From Methanothrix sp. (GTDB lineage Archaea; Halobacteriota; Methanosarcinia; Methanotrichales; Methanotrichaceae): 7,201 nucleotides of DNA. The stretch lies in assembly GCA_011391755.1 (NCBI GenBank), contig JAABPZ010000073.1, positions 1-7,201 of the forward strand. Direction: 5' to 3'. Positions 1-4,698 of this stretch are shown here, piece by piece; the stretch's first letter is position 1, and every line of letters begins with the position of its first letter. Below the pieces are notes generated by a model, which was given only the letters and a program-made list of their open reading frames with translations, was not told where the DNA came from and made no database searches. A program made the position numbers and the translations under genes.

Positions 1-2
1 AC

Positions 3-239
3 ATGACGCCTGATGAAATGGCGTCATTAATCGAAGAAAACGTTGCCCTGAAGGCAGCACTTCAGAAGGCAACGGCTGCCTTCTTGTATCTTTCCGGCGC
101 GAGAGACGAATCGATGCCGGATTGGGATACACTGCCAGAAGAATCCTACCAGGTGGAAGGCGGCATACGATCAGGCCGCGCCACCTACATGGAGCAGGCA
201 GCAGATGCATCTTGGCTGGAATATTGGGGGGTGGCCTAG
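3..239 (+). CDS. Hypothetical protein with N-terminal coiled coil, 78 aa
   Basis: I do not recognise this protein. Residues 6-27 form a charged, heptad-like helix (SLIEENVALKAALQKAT), so a short coiled coil is likely. The rest is acidic and rich in W, Y and E. The ATG lies at the window edge, so the true start could be further upstream. The sequence reads ATGACG, which would allow an ATGA overlap with a preceding gene. The ATG at base 18 is an alternative start. The gene ends in YWGVA followed by TAG, and its last codons carry the Shine-Dalgarno of the next gene. It is probably the distal part of an operon that begins before the window. Confidence 0.6.
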   Translation: MTPDEMASLIEENVALKAALQKATAAFLYLSGARDESMPDWDTLPEESYQVEGGIRSGRATYMEQAADASWLEYWGVA

Positions 240-240
240 G

Positions 241-597
241 ATGGCTGCCATGATGTGCATGGGTTGTGGCTCCGTCGTGATCGATGGAGCGTGTATCGAT
301 TGCGAATCCCGCGCCACGGGATTTGACATAGAGGCTTATGTCCGAGCGGCAAGCCCGGTGTACAAATCTGTGATCGTTAGGTGGCATAACGACCCCAACT
401 GGATCTGCCAGGACGTATGGCAGGCGCTCCGAATGATCACCAGTGCCGCAAAGAACGTCGGCATAGAAAAACTGGACATAAAAATTCTAGGCGACGGGAT
501 AATATACGTATCTGGCGGAGGTAACGGTTATTTCTGGAAAATCGTGCCGTTCGACCCGGAGGTCCGGGGATGGGCGAGAGAGTTGGGGGTGGCATAG
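241..597 (+). CDS. Zinc-ribbon-like protein of unknown function, 118 aa
   Basis: An N-terminal CxxC-x8-CxxC motif (C6, C9, C18, C21) is a probable zinc knuckle. It is followed by a mixed alpha/beta domain with W48, W55, W60 and a glycine-rich turn (SGGGNG, residues 91-96). I do not recognise the family. The start at 241 is chosen over an in-frame upstream start at 205 because a G-rich Shine-Dalgarno (GGGGGGTGG, 226-234) lies 6 bases before it and the previous gene stops one base earlier. Methionines 4 and 5 are alternatives. The C-terminus ELGVA again encodes the ribosome binding site of the following gene. Binding to nucleic acid or protein is possible but unproven. Confidence 0.75.
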   Translation: MAAMMCMGCGSVVIDGACIDCESRATGFDIEAYVRAASPVYKSVIVRWHNDPNWICQDVWQALRMITSAAKNVGIEKLDIKILGDGIIYVSGGGNGYFWKIVPFDPEVRGWARELGVA

Positions 598-598
598 G

Positions 599-769
599 AT
601 GCCCCCCCATACAGTTTCCTCCTGCGGCGATCACCTAGACGCCTGCTATGATGAAGGGGGCCTATGTTATGGTTGCAAGCTCCGAAATGCCACCTATGGC
701 TTCCAAGTATGCACCACATGCCCCTGGGAAGCATGTCCCATGAGAGGCGGCAAAAAAGGAGAGGCCTGA
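599..769 (+). CDS. Cysteine-rich small protein, 56 aa
   Basis: The frame starts at the ATG one base after the previous TAG, 6 bases after GGGGGTGG (585-592). The 56-residue product contains seven cysteines (C9, C16, C23, C26, C38, C41, C46). The pairs CYGC (23-26) and CTTC (38-41) look like zinc ligands. It ends in a basic tail, RGGKKGEA. I know no named family for it. The tight junctions on both sides (TAGGATG before, TGATATG after) and a well-spaced ribosome binding site support a real gene despite its small size. Its neighbour upstream is also a CxxC protein. Confidence 0.6.
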   Translation: MPPHTVSSCGDHLDACYDEGGLCYGCKLRNATYGFQVCTTCPWEACPMRGGKKGEA

Positions 770-770
770 T

Positions 771-911
771 ATGCTAGTAATCGCCATCCAAGCATGGAAC
801 CATCATGCACCGGGGACCGAAATGGTCCGAGTGCTCCCTGGCGATACCAGGAGCGTTCCTGATAGCATAGGCAGATACATGATCAAAGAGAAATGGGCAA
901 AGGGTGCCTGA
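771..911 (+). CDS. Hypothetical small protein, 46 aa
   Basis: The ATG at 771 follows the previous stop by one base and lies 6 bases after GGAGAGG (758-764), the same spacing as its neighbours. The product (MLVIAIQAWNHHAP at the start, a basic MIKEKWAKGA at the end) has a short beta-like hydrophobic start and no recognisable domain. It ends at TGA in a TGATATG junction with the next gene. The evidence is positional only: the ribosome binding site and gap-free packing. The function is unknown. Confidence 0.55.
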   Translation: MLVIAIQAWNHHAPGTEMVRVLPGDTRSVPDSIGRYMIKEKWAKGA

Positions 912-912
912 T

Positions 913-1113
913 ATGGGCATCTCCCACGTCCAAATTTCGTTCTTCCACCGGCTGCATAGCTGGAAGATCGATTACTATGCGTTTGGCATGGAAGAGCTTC
1001 AGGACGCGTGGCGGCTTAGGATGGACCCGCTATGCGATCCCCTGAGGCCAACTGGGACCACATACCAGATTGATCAAATTCCGTCGCAAGGAGGCGATAC
1101 CATAGGCCTATAG
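913..1113 (+). CDS. Hypothetical protein, 66 aa
   Basis: The start at 913 is preferred over the in-frame GTG at 904 because AGGGTG (901-906) lies 6 bases upstream and the stop of the preceding gene is at 909-911. The product opens with a beta-strand-like segment (MGISHVQISFFHRLHSWKID), has a predicted helix around EELQDAWRLRMD, and ends in a polar tail rich in P, T, Q and G. I do not recognise the family. An AAGGAGGCG sequence just before the stop (1087-1095) looks like a ribosome binding site, but no normal start codon follows it (see the next entry). This is the last clear gene of the first plus-strand cluster. Confidence 0.6.
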   Translation: MGISHVQISFFHRLHSWKIDYYAFGMEELQDAWRLRMDPLCDPLRPTGTTYQIDQIPSQGGDTIGL

Positions 1114-1393
1114 CCCCATAGGTTGGCCGTTTGCAATCTTCCTTGCTTTAGGAACCGCGCATGGTGCTGCTGAGCAGTTGGGATTCGATTTCCCTTCACG
1201 GTTTGGCCGGGCGTCGTATCCCTTCGATGTCTGGCTTATCACCCCATATGCAACTTTTGGCTATCTACTGAGAGGTCCCTGGATAGCTGGAAAGATTTTT
1301 TTCAAAAAAAAGATTTCTATTTTCCCAGGGCATCAAGCCCTTTCGCCACCAACTCCCTTATTAGCGTGGCGTCAGGCACGCCTGGCCTGGTAG
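1106..1393 (+). pseudogene. Membrane-protein-like open frame lacking a normal start
   Basis: This frame is open from the codon after a TAG at 1103 to a TAG ending at 1393. Its conceptual product has a hydrophobic stretch near the start (GWPFAIFLALGTAHGAAEQLG is the first candidate span, around 1121-1180) and a second one (WLITPYATFGYLLRG). It then reads a lysine-rich piece through the T7-C-A8 tract. This resembles a small two-segment membrane protein more than random translation. No ATG or GTG occurs before the first segment; the only candidates are ATA at 1118 or TTG at 1178. Past about 1310 it runs antisense to the ribbon-helix-helix gene and is probably not coding. It may be a degraded gene, a frameshifted tail of the 913-1113 gene, or chance. 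Otherwise bases 1114-1295 hold nothing I can identify. Confidence 0.3.
1296..1311 (-). terminator. T-rich terminator (T7-C-A8), possibly bidirectional
   Basis: The sequence is seven T, one C and eight A on the plus strand, so both strands carry a T-run. On the minus strand the eight-T run falls 6 bases after the stop codon of the ribbon-helix-helix gene, the expected place for an archaeal T-tract terminator. On the plus strand it would end transcription of the 3-1113 cluster. The location between convergent transcription units supports a shared terminator. Confidence 0.5.
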
Positions 1394-1478
1394 CTGCATA
1401 GGCAGCATACCGGGCCTCCAGATCAGCTGGAAGCCTTAGACACCGGAGCGGGCCGGTGTAAATGGAAGGACGTGGCAC
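1317..1478 (-). CDS. Ribbon-helix-helix (CopG/MetJ-like) DNA-binding protein, 53 aa
   Basis: The product reads CLRLPADLEARYAAYA, a loop, then PDATLIRELVAKGLDAL. This is the usual layout of a ribbon-helix-helix transcription factor: a beta strand (residues 11-17), helix A (18-30), a turn, and helix B ending in the AKGL motif (36-51). Such proteins dimerise through the strand and bind inverted repeats, often repressing their own promoter. The GTG start overlaps the TAG of the upstream gene by one base (TAGTG) and follows GGAAGGTGG, so translation is probably coupled. An in-frame upstream ATG (to 1544) is rejected because it lies within the upstream gene. It is the second gene of a two-gene minus-strand operon, divergent from the main operon, with a T-tract just downstream. 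It could regulate the divergent region or serve as an antitoxin-like partner. Confidence 0.75.
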   Translation of the reverse strand: MPRPSIYTGPLRCLRLPADLEARYAAYAATRPGVPDATLIRELVAKGLDALGK

Positions 1479-1666
1479 TATGCCACCTTCCAATATTGTG
1501 CTCCATATTGGATGTCCTTTTCGACCCAATATGGAGATCCACATTCGTCGTGGCGTGTCCCAATTTCATCGAGGAACGCTTCTGCTTCTTCGACTGAGCC
1601 AAATTCGTGATGCTTTGCATGGAAGTCCTCTTCTGAGACTTCCCTAGTTTCGATTTTAATTGCCAT
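1478..1666 (-). CDS. Acidic hypothetical protein, 62 aa, first gene of RHH operon
   Basis: The ATG at 1666 follows GAGG with short spacing; the in-frame TTG at 1675 overlaps that ribosome binding site and is rejected. The product starts with a beta strand (MAIKIETREV). A helix follows with repeated E and A (SVEEAEAFLDEI, 24-35). The tail is aromatic, containing SPYWVEKDIQYGAQYWKVA. I do not recognise the family. Its last codons, GGTGGCATAG, serve as the Shine-Dalgarno of the ribbon-helix-helix gene. As a small protein co-transcribed with an RHH regulator it could be a toxin-antitoxin-like partner or simply another early viral protein; no catalytic motif is visible to decide. An 11-bp inverted repeat lies within its 3' part. 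Confidence 0.7.
   Translation of the reverse strand: MAIKIETREVSEEDFHAKHHEFGSVEEAEAFLDEIGTRHDECGSPYWVEKDIQYGAQYWKVA
1501..1536. repeat. Perfect 11-bp inverted repeat within coding sequence
   Basis: CTCCATATTGG at 1501-1511 is the exact reverse complement of CCAATATGGAG at 1526-1536, with a 14-base spacer. A third related element, CCAATAT, at 1490-1496 could compete by pairing with 1505-1511. All lie in the 3' part of the 62-residue minus-strand gene, just upstream of the start of the ribbon-helix-helix gene. A hairpin in the mRNA could affect coupling to the downstream gene, or the repeat could be a protein-binding site. It also underlies the amino-acid echo PYW/QYW in the protein. Confidence 0.5.
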
Positions 1667-1678
1667 TTTCCTCAATCC

Positions 1679-1696
1679 TATGCCATCCTTGGCATA
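1679..1696 (-). promoter_or_regulatory. Inverted-repeat operator overlapping the minus-strand promoter
   Basis: TATGCCA-TCCT-TGGCATA is a perfect 7-bp inverted repeat (1679-1685 and 1690-1696). It lies 12-30 bases upstream of the 1666 start codon and overlaps a TATA-like GTATATGC on the minus strand (about 1692-1699). An alternative minus-strand TATA, ATTTATAT, is at 1719-1726. Symmetry of this size fits an operator for a dimeric regulator, for example the ribbon-helix-helix product of the same operon. The assignment to that protein is inference. Confidence 0.5.
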
Positions 1697-1714
1697 TACT
1701 ACTCTAGTACCTAT

Positions 1715-1756
1715 GAGGATATAAATGTATCGGTGATATAATCATATCGAGGATAT
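1715..1756. promoter_or_regulatory. Cluster of GATAT/ATATC half-sites between divergent genes
   Basis: Half-sites recur here: GAGGATATAA (from 1715), GATAT (1735-1739), ATATC (1744-1748) and GATAT (1752-1756). ATATC-GAG-GATAT is a perfect inverted repeat, extended by matching T/A pairs further out, and GATAT-AATC-ATATC overlaps it. A second plus-strand TATA-like element (GATATAAATG, 1718-1727) lies inside. This is a plausible multi-site operator for one of the two divergently encoded regulators; which one is not visible from sequence. Confidence 0.45.
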
Positions 1757-1763
1757 TATAATA

Positions 1764-1778
1764 GGAAACGTATAAATA
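1764..1778 (+). promoter_or_regulatory. Archaeal BRE/TATA promoter of the main operon
   Basis: GGAAACG followed by TATAAATA (1771-1778) matches the archaeal BRE plus TATA-box layout. Initiation about 25 bases downstream would fall near 1796-1803, giving a very short leader that may cut into the GAGG (1802-1805) ribosome binding site before the ATG at 1812. A small inverted repeat, CCTC-N9-GAGG (1789-1805), covers the expected start site. It is the strongest promoter-like element in the window and would drive the AbrB-to-6512 operon. Confidence 0.65.
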
Positions 1779-1811
1779 CTATAAATTGCCTCAATCATAT
1801 AGAGGAATAAA

Positions 1812-1967
1812 ATGAGTGACGACATCCGAAAGGTGCAGTTTTCCGGTGGCAGCTACATAATCAGCTTGCCTGTGAAATGGTGCCGGGAAAGAGGAATTGA
1901 GGACAAAACCGCCATGAGGCTGACAGAATACAAGCATGGAATTTTGATCACAAAGGTGGAAGGATGA
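1812..1967 (+). CDS. AbrB/SpoVT-type swapped-hairpin DNA-binding protein, 51 aa
   Basis: The product contains RKVQFSGGSYIISLPVKW (residues 6-23), then ERGIEDKTAMRLTEYKHGILIT. This is the typical archaeal AbrB-like N-terminal domain: a strand, the GGSY(I/V)ISLP(V/K)xW signature, a short helix, then a second strand pair. These proteins form intertwined dimers that bind DNA and act as transition-state regulators or antitoxins. In archaea the same domain also heads PhoU-type phosphate regulators, but here only the domain is present. At 51 residues it is a minimal, complete version. The first gene after a strong TATA box and divergent from an RHH operon, it is probably an autoregulator or switch component. 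Its TGA overlaps the next ATG (ATGA). Confidence 0.85.
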   Translation: MSDDIRKVQFSGGSYIISLPVKWCRERGIEDKTAMRLTEYKHGILITKVEG

Positions 1968-2539
1968 AGATCGAAGAGTGTCGGATCGGGCAGCGGGTCC
2001 GCAATCCCAGTGGACAGGACGCGACAATAGTGAATATCAGCAACAGCGGCCAGGTGCACGTCGATTACGGGCCGGGCTGCTACCACTATGCGCCGGCCAA
2101 AGCGGATGACCTGACGCCTGTGAGCGATCCATGTCAGGGTTGTGAGATGGCCATGACCGTTGCCCACCAACGCGAGCAGATTGTGAAATTGCAGAAGTCT
2201 CTTGACGAGATGACGTGCAAATCAAATGCCGCCCATCGAAACGCGAGACATTGGCGTGAGGAACTGGAGAAGCTGCAAAGGGATGGCCATGTGCCTGCAT
2301 GGGATGGCGGCGCATCGTGTGAAATGGCCGCGACCATAACCAACCAATGTCAGCAGATCGCGAAATTGCAGATAGAACGTGACGGCTGGAAGAGCGCGGC
2401 AGATGCATATTCTAGCTTAAAAGATGATTACAGATCCCGGCTCGCAGAATCGCGACGACACGTTGCCTATTTGCGCGAGGAGCTGATAGCCAGGATCAGA
2501 AAAGAAATGGCGAGAGAGTTCGCGAATGTGAGGGATTGA
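1964..2539 (+). CDS. Coiled-coil protein with N-terminal SH3-like domain and internal duplication, 191 aa
   Basis: Residues 1-52 look like a small beta-barrel: IGQRVRNPSGQDATIVNIS then VHVDYGPG, ending in a DLTPV turn like those of KOW or SH3-type domains. From about residue 57 the protein is mostly charged helix suited to coiled coils. There is an internal duplication with a 59-residue offset: CEMAMTVAHQREQIVKLQ at 60-77 and CEMAATITNQCQQIAKLQ at 119-136. The end is basic (RIRKEMAREFANVRD). The ATG overlaps the AbrB stop and follows AAAGGTGG (1952-1959). The family is unknown. The barrel plus coiled coil suggests a scaffold or nucleic-acid-associated role near the recombinase, which is inference. 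Confidence 0.8.
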   Translation: MKIEECRIGQRVRNPSGQDATIVNISNSGQVHVDYGPGCYHYAPAKADDLTPVSDPCQGCEMAMTVAHQREQIVKLQKSLDEMTCKSNAAHRNARHWREELEKLQRDGHVPAWDGGASCEMAATITNQCQQIAKLQIERDGWKSAADAYSSLKDDYRSRLAESRRHVAYLREELIARIRKEMAREFANVRD

Positions 2540-2540
2540 A

Positions 2541-2705
2541 ATGGTGATAAGAATCCTAGGCGTTGTGAAAAAGAGAGAGCAACTGTCCGCAATATTCCAA
2601 GCAAGCGCGCGCGCGGTAAGTGCGCTTGATTTTCAACGTGACGACCTGTATAACAACGCAATCAAGGATTTGAAAGACTTGGTAGAGAAACTTGAGATGG
2701 TATAA
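2541..2705 (+). CDS. Small helical hypothetical protein, 54 aa
   Basis: The frame begins one base after the previous TGA and ends immediately before the recombinase ATG (TAA then ATG with no gap). The product starts with a short strand (MVIRILGVVKK). Two amphipathic helices follow, one with Q, A and S (EQLSAIFQASARAVSALDF) and one ending IKDLKDLVEKLEMV. I do not recognise the family. Its position directly upstream of the Bet-like recombinase suggests co-translation with it and perhaps an accessory role, but nothing in the sequence shows which. Confidence 0.6.
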   Translation: MVIRILGVVKKREQLSAIFQASARAVSALDFQRDDLYNNAIKDLKDLVEKLEMV

Positions 2706-3557
2706 ATGGCAAATGAAATATTCGACAAAGTTCTTGCAATTGGAAAAATCGACGAAGAATGGAGCGTAGAGGAACAAACCGACGACCAAATCATATTTAG
2801 GGGCGCGTTTGGTCATGCCGCCGTGTCTTCTGACGGCAAAGTAACCAGCAAAGTAACCAAGTATGTGGAGATGCTGGAGGCGGCTATCCGGGGCGATGAG
2901 TTGCCTGTGAAGCCCAAGGCCGCGCGATCTCAGGAGAATAAGGCAATTGTGCCCAATGGGGTGAGAAAGTCTCAAGGCGAGGCGCTGGTGAAGCCCAGGG
3001 CGATTAACACGCTCTCACGGGATGAGATCCGCAAGTTCACCAAATGTCAGGATGCTAATGATGATGAGGTGGATTATTTCGTCGAGGTGTGTTGGCGGCG
3101 GGGCCTAAACATATTCGCAGGAGACGCCTATCTAGTCAAGTACGGCGGCAAGAATCCGGCGGCCAGCATCATCGTATCCAAAGAGGCGTTCATGAAGAAG
3201 GCAGAGCAGAACCCGAACTTTGATGGCATGGATTCTGGCATCATTTTGCAGATAGGAGACGAAATACGAGAGATAGATGGAACTTTCTATATGGGCAACA
3301 AAAGCCAGATCGTTGGAGCCTGGGCGAAAGTTTACCGCAAAGATAGATCCCATCCAAGTGTGGCCAAAGTCGCATTCTCAGAGTTCAAAGGGCAAAGCCA
3401 TTTCTGGGAAGGGAAACCCGCTGTCATGATTAATAAGGTTGCTGAAATGACCGCCCTCCGCAAGGCCTTTCCAAGTGATCTAGGCGCTCTGTATGGAGCC
3501 GAAGAATGTAACGTGGATTTGGGCATAGATCCAGAAAAGGAGGTGCCGTCTCAATGA
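2706..3557 (+). CDS. bet: Phage-type Bet/RecT single-strand annealing recombinase, 283 aa
   Basis: The core is recognisably the Bet branch of the RecT/Redbeta annealases. It begins at LSRDEIRKF (103-111), followed by DYFVEVCWRRGLNIFAGDAYLVKY (123-146) and ASIIVSKEAFMKKAEQNPNFDGMDSGI (153-179). GAWAKVYRKDRSHP follows at 204-217. The diagnostic end is FWEGKPAVMINKVAEMTALRKAFP...LYGAEE (233-267). Such proteins coat single-stranded DNA as oligomers, anneal complementary strands and drive viral recombination and replication. An N-terminal extension of about 95 residues, ending in a polar linker, precedes the core; Bet proteins usually have little there. The ribosome binding site is weak, so translation is probably coupled to the upstream gene, which ends without a gap. 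The distal ribosome binding site of the next mini-ORF lies in its last codons. Family assignment is confident; the extension is unexplained. Confidence 0.9.
   Translation: MANEIFDKVLAIGKIDEEWSVEEQTDDQIIFRGAFGHAAVSSDGKVTSKVTKYVEMLEAAIRGDELPVKPKAARSQENKAIVPNGVRKSQGEALVKPRAINTLSRDEIRKFTKCQDANDDEVDYFVEVCWRRGLNIFAGDAYLVKYGGKNPAASIIVSKEAFMKKAEQNPNFDGMDSGIILQIGDEIREIDGTFYMGNKSQIVGAWAKVYRKDRSHPSVAKVAFSEFKGQSHFWEGKPAVMINKVAEMTALRKAFPSDLGALYGAEECNVDLGIDPEKEVPSQ
3535..3545 (+). promoter_or_regulatory. Strong Shine-Dalgarno before a 21-codon mini-ORF
   Basis: AAAAGGAGGTG is a near-perfect match to the anti-Shine-Dalgarno of 16S rRNA and lies 8 bases before the ATG at 3554. It is the best ribosome binding site in the window. 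The nuclease start at 3624 has only a weak GTGATG in front, so this site may load ribosomes for both frames. Confidence 0.7.
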
Positions 3558-3619
3558 CCCCATCCATAACCATCAATATCTACCCAGATGGTAACCAGAT
3601 ATGTGCGATAATCGAGTGA
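3554..3619 (+). CDS. 21-residue mini-ORF between recombinase and nuclease
   Basis: The ATG overlaps the bet stop (ATGA) and is preceded by the strongest Shine-Dalgarno in the window. The peptide MTPSITINIYPDGNQICAII, plus a final E, resembles the first residues of a small phage protein family. From memory, members begin with a strand like INIYxDGNQWCA and continue to a GFG-containing motif. If so, this is a truncated or minimal member, because no continuation of that family is seen after the TGA. It ends five bases before the nuclease ATG, so it could also act as a leader peptide for translational coupling. The family link is recalled, not checked. Confidence 0.5.
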   Translation: MTPSITINIYPDGNQICAIIE

Positions 3620-3623
3620 TGAA

Positions 3624-4421
3624 ATGACTGGTCACATTCGCGTCTGCATGGCACCAGGGGAAGCGGACAGAGAGCGGTCTATGCGGGATGCTCTTTCTCA
3701 CGACACCCGTTTTGAGCCGCTGCATATCGATCCAGCAAGCACCGTAGATCTTTTTTTCGAATTACAAAACGTTTACTGGGAAGACACGCCCGATGGGTTG
3801 CTCACTGTTCCTAGATTGAACAGACGCGTTTTGCATATGGAGCTTAAGGAGCCCCAGGACTTCGTACAAAGCGTCCTATCGGGTCATCTTATGGAGCAGA
3901 CACTTTCTATCCGAGAGAGCGGTTATAACGGCTGTGCGGTTATCCTGGGAGATCTAGGAGACATTGCGAAAGCTATCAAAGAAGCATCTAAGCTAAGAGC
4001 TGGCAAGTATCTCCGTGGCGATGAGCTGATGCATGCCATAAGTAGCACTCACCTGAGATGCAAATCATTTAGAAAGCGATCATTCCTAAACGGCATACCC
4101 ATTTTCCACAAAGGAGATGATTCTGGATTTTTTGATGGAGATGACCAATGGAAAGACATCTTAGAACTTGCCAATGATTACCTTGCAGATGGTGACATGC
4201 TAGGATTCAGGCAGCGCCCGGCGGATAATGACAGGGAGATAGCAGCCGCGTCCATGTTGCATAAGGGCATAGGCTCTGACAGCATGAGGATTTTGCTAAA
4301 AGAATACATGTTGGCCTTTGTCCCCAGGGGCATCTACGCAAAACCGATAGAAGAGCTGCCGGGATGGGGGCCGAAAAGGTGCAAGCAGATAGCGGATATG
4401 GTGAGGATGGCATACAGATGA
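3624..4421 (+). CDS. XPF/ERCC4-type nuclease with C-terminal helix-hairpin-helix, 265 aa
   Basis: Residues 41-110 carry an ERCC4-like nuclease core. VDLFFEL (41-47) provides a candidate acidic metal ligand. HMELKEPQDFVQSVLSGHLMEQ (71-92) fits the family signature ERKxxxDF...S...GRLxxQ, here as E73-L-K75-x3-D79, with GHLMEQ matching the later motif. The following strand, GCAVILGD (103-110), is typical of the fold. The C-terminus holds a helix-hairpin-helix, EELPGWGPKRCKQIADMV (243-260), and HKGIGSDSMRILLKEY may be part of a second. Relatives cut branched or flapped DNA. It follows bet by one mini-ORF and likely supplies the nuclease of a recombination module, where phages usually have an exonuclease. 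It is short and has no helicase domain, like the archaeal or viral nuclease-only forms. The arginine of ERK is replaced by leucine. Confidence 0.75.
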   Translation: MTGHIRVCMAPGEADRERSMRDALSHDTRFEPLHIDPASTVDLFFELQNVYWEDTPDGLLTVPRLNRRVLHMELKEPQDFVQSVLSGHLMEQTLSIRESGYNGCAVILGDLGDIAKAIKEASKLRAGKYLRGDELMHAISSTHLRCKSFRKRSFLNGIPIFHKGDDSGFFDGDDQWKDILELANDYLADGDMLGFRQRPADNDREIAAASMLHKGIGSDSMRILLKEYMLAFVPRGIYAKPIEELPGWGPKRCKQIADMVRMAYR

Positions 4422-4555
4422 CGCTAATGGACATTAGATGGCCGGACGCAGTGGAAGAATACAAGAAAATAGAACGCAAAAAGAAAGCCATAGATCGCAT
4501 AGCATGGCGGGCCGAAAACCAACAGCGAAGGGACAAAGGAGGGCATTTCAAATGA
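4418..4555 (+). CDS. Small basic helical protein, 45 aa
   Basis: The ATG overlaps the nuclease stop (ATGA), 11 bases after GGTGAGG; the ATG at 4427 is an alternative start. After MTLMDIRWPDAVEEY the chain becomes strongly basic and helical (KKIERKKKAIDRIAWRAENQQRRDKGGHFK, about 16-45), so nucleic-acid binding is plausible. No family is recognised. Its end contains AAAGGAGGGC, a strong Shine-Dalgarno for the next gene, and its TGA overlaps the next ATG. Confidence 0.6.
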   Translation: MTLMDIRWPDAVEEYKKIERKKKAIDRIAWRAENQQRRDKGGHFK

Positions 4556-4698
4556 CCATGGCAGGCGCAAAGGCCCAAATCCATGAAGCCCTTAATCGGG
4601 TCTTCTTTCCGGGAGAGGAGCAGCTAGTTTATAAGGCATTGCAAGAAGCCTTGATAGAACTTGACGAGGTGCGAATTATCGAGGTGGCGATTGAATGA
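4552..4698 (+). CDS. Acidic helical small protein, 48 aa
   Basis: The start at 4552 is chosen over the long in-frame extension from 4438 because the ATG sits 6-7 bases after AAAGGAGGGC (4536-4545) and overlaps the preceding TGA. The product is mostly helical and acidic in its second half (EEQLVYKALQEALIELDEVRIIEVAIE, 22-48). It is of unknown family. The upstream neighbour is basic and this one acidic, both under 50 residues, so they might pair, but that is speculation. The last codons contain GAGGTGG, the ribosome binding site of the next gene. Confidence 0.65.
   Translation: MTMAGAKAQIHEALNRVFFPGEEQLVYKALQEALIELDEVRIIEVAIE

Noticed and set aside
1161..1271. 36-codon frame from ATG at 1161
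   Set aside because: There is no ribosome binding site, and the composition (L, S, H) is less protein-like than the overlapping membrane-like frame.
1462..1647. 61-residue plus-strand frame opposite the minus-strand operon
   Set aside because: The minus-strand frames have coupled starts, ribosome binding sites and an RHH pattern; this one has none.
1317..1666. Firm call of a toxin-antitoxin pair for the minus-strand operon
   Set aside because: The RHH protein could be an antitoxin, but the 62-residue partner has no visible toxin motif; a regulator operon explains it as well.
2556..2975. 139-residue minus-strand open frame
   Set aside because: It is antisense to the start of bet and its upstream gene, without promoter or ribosome binding site support.
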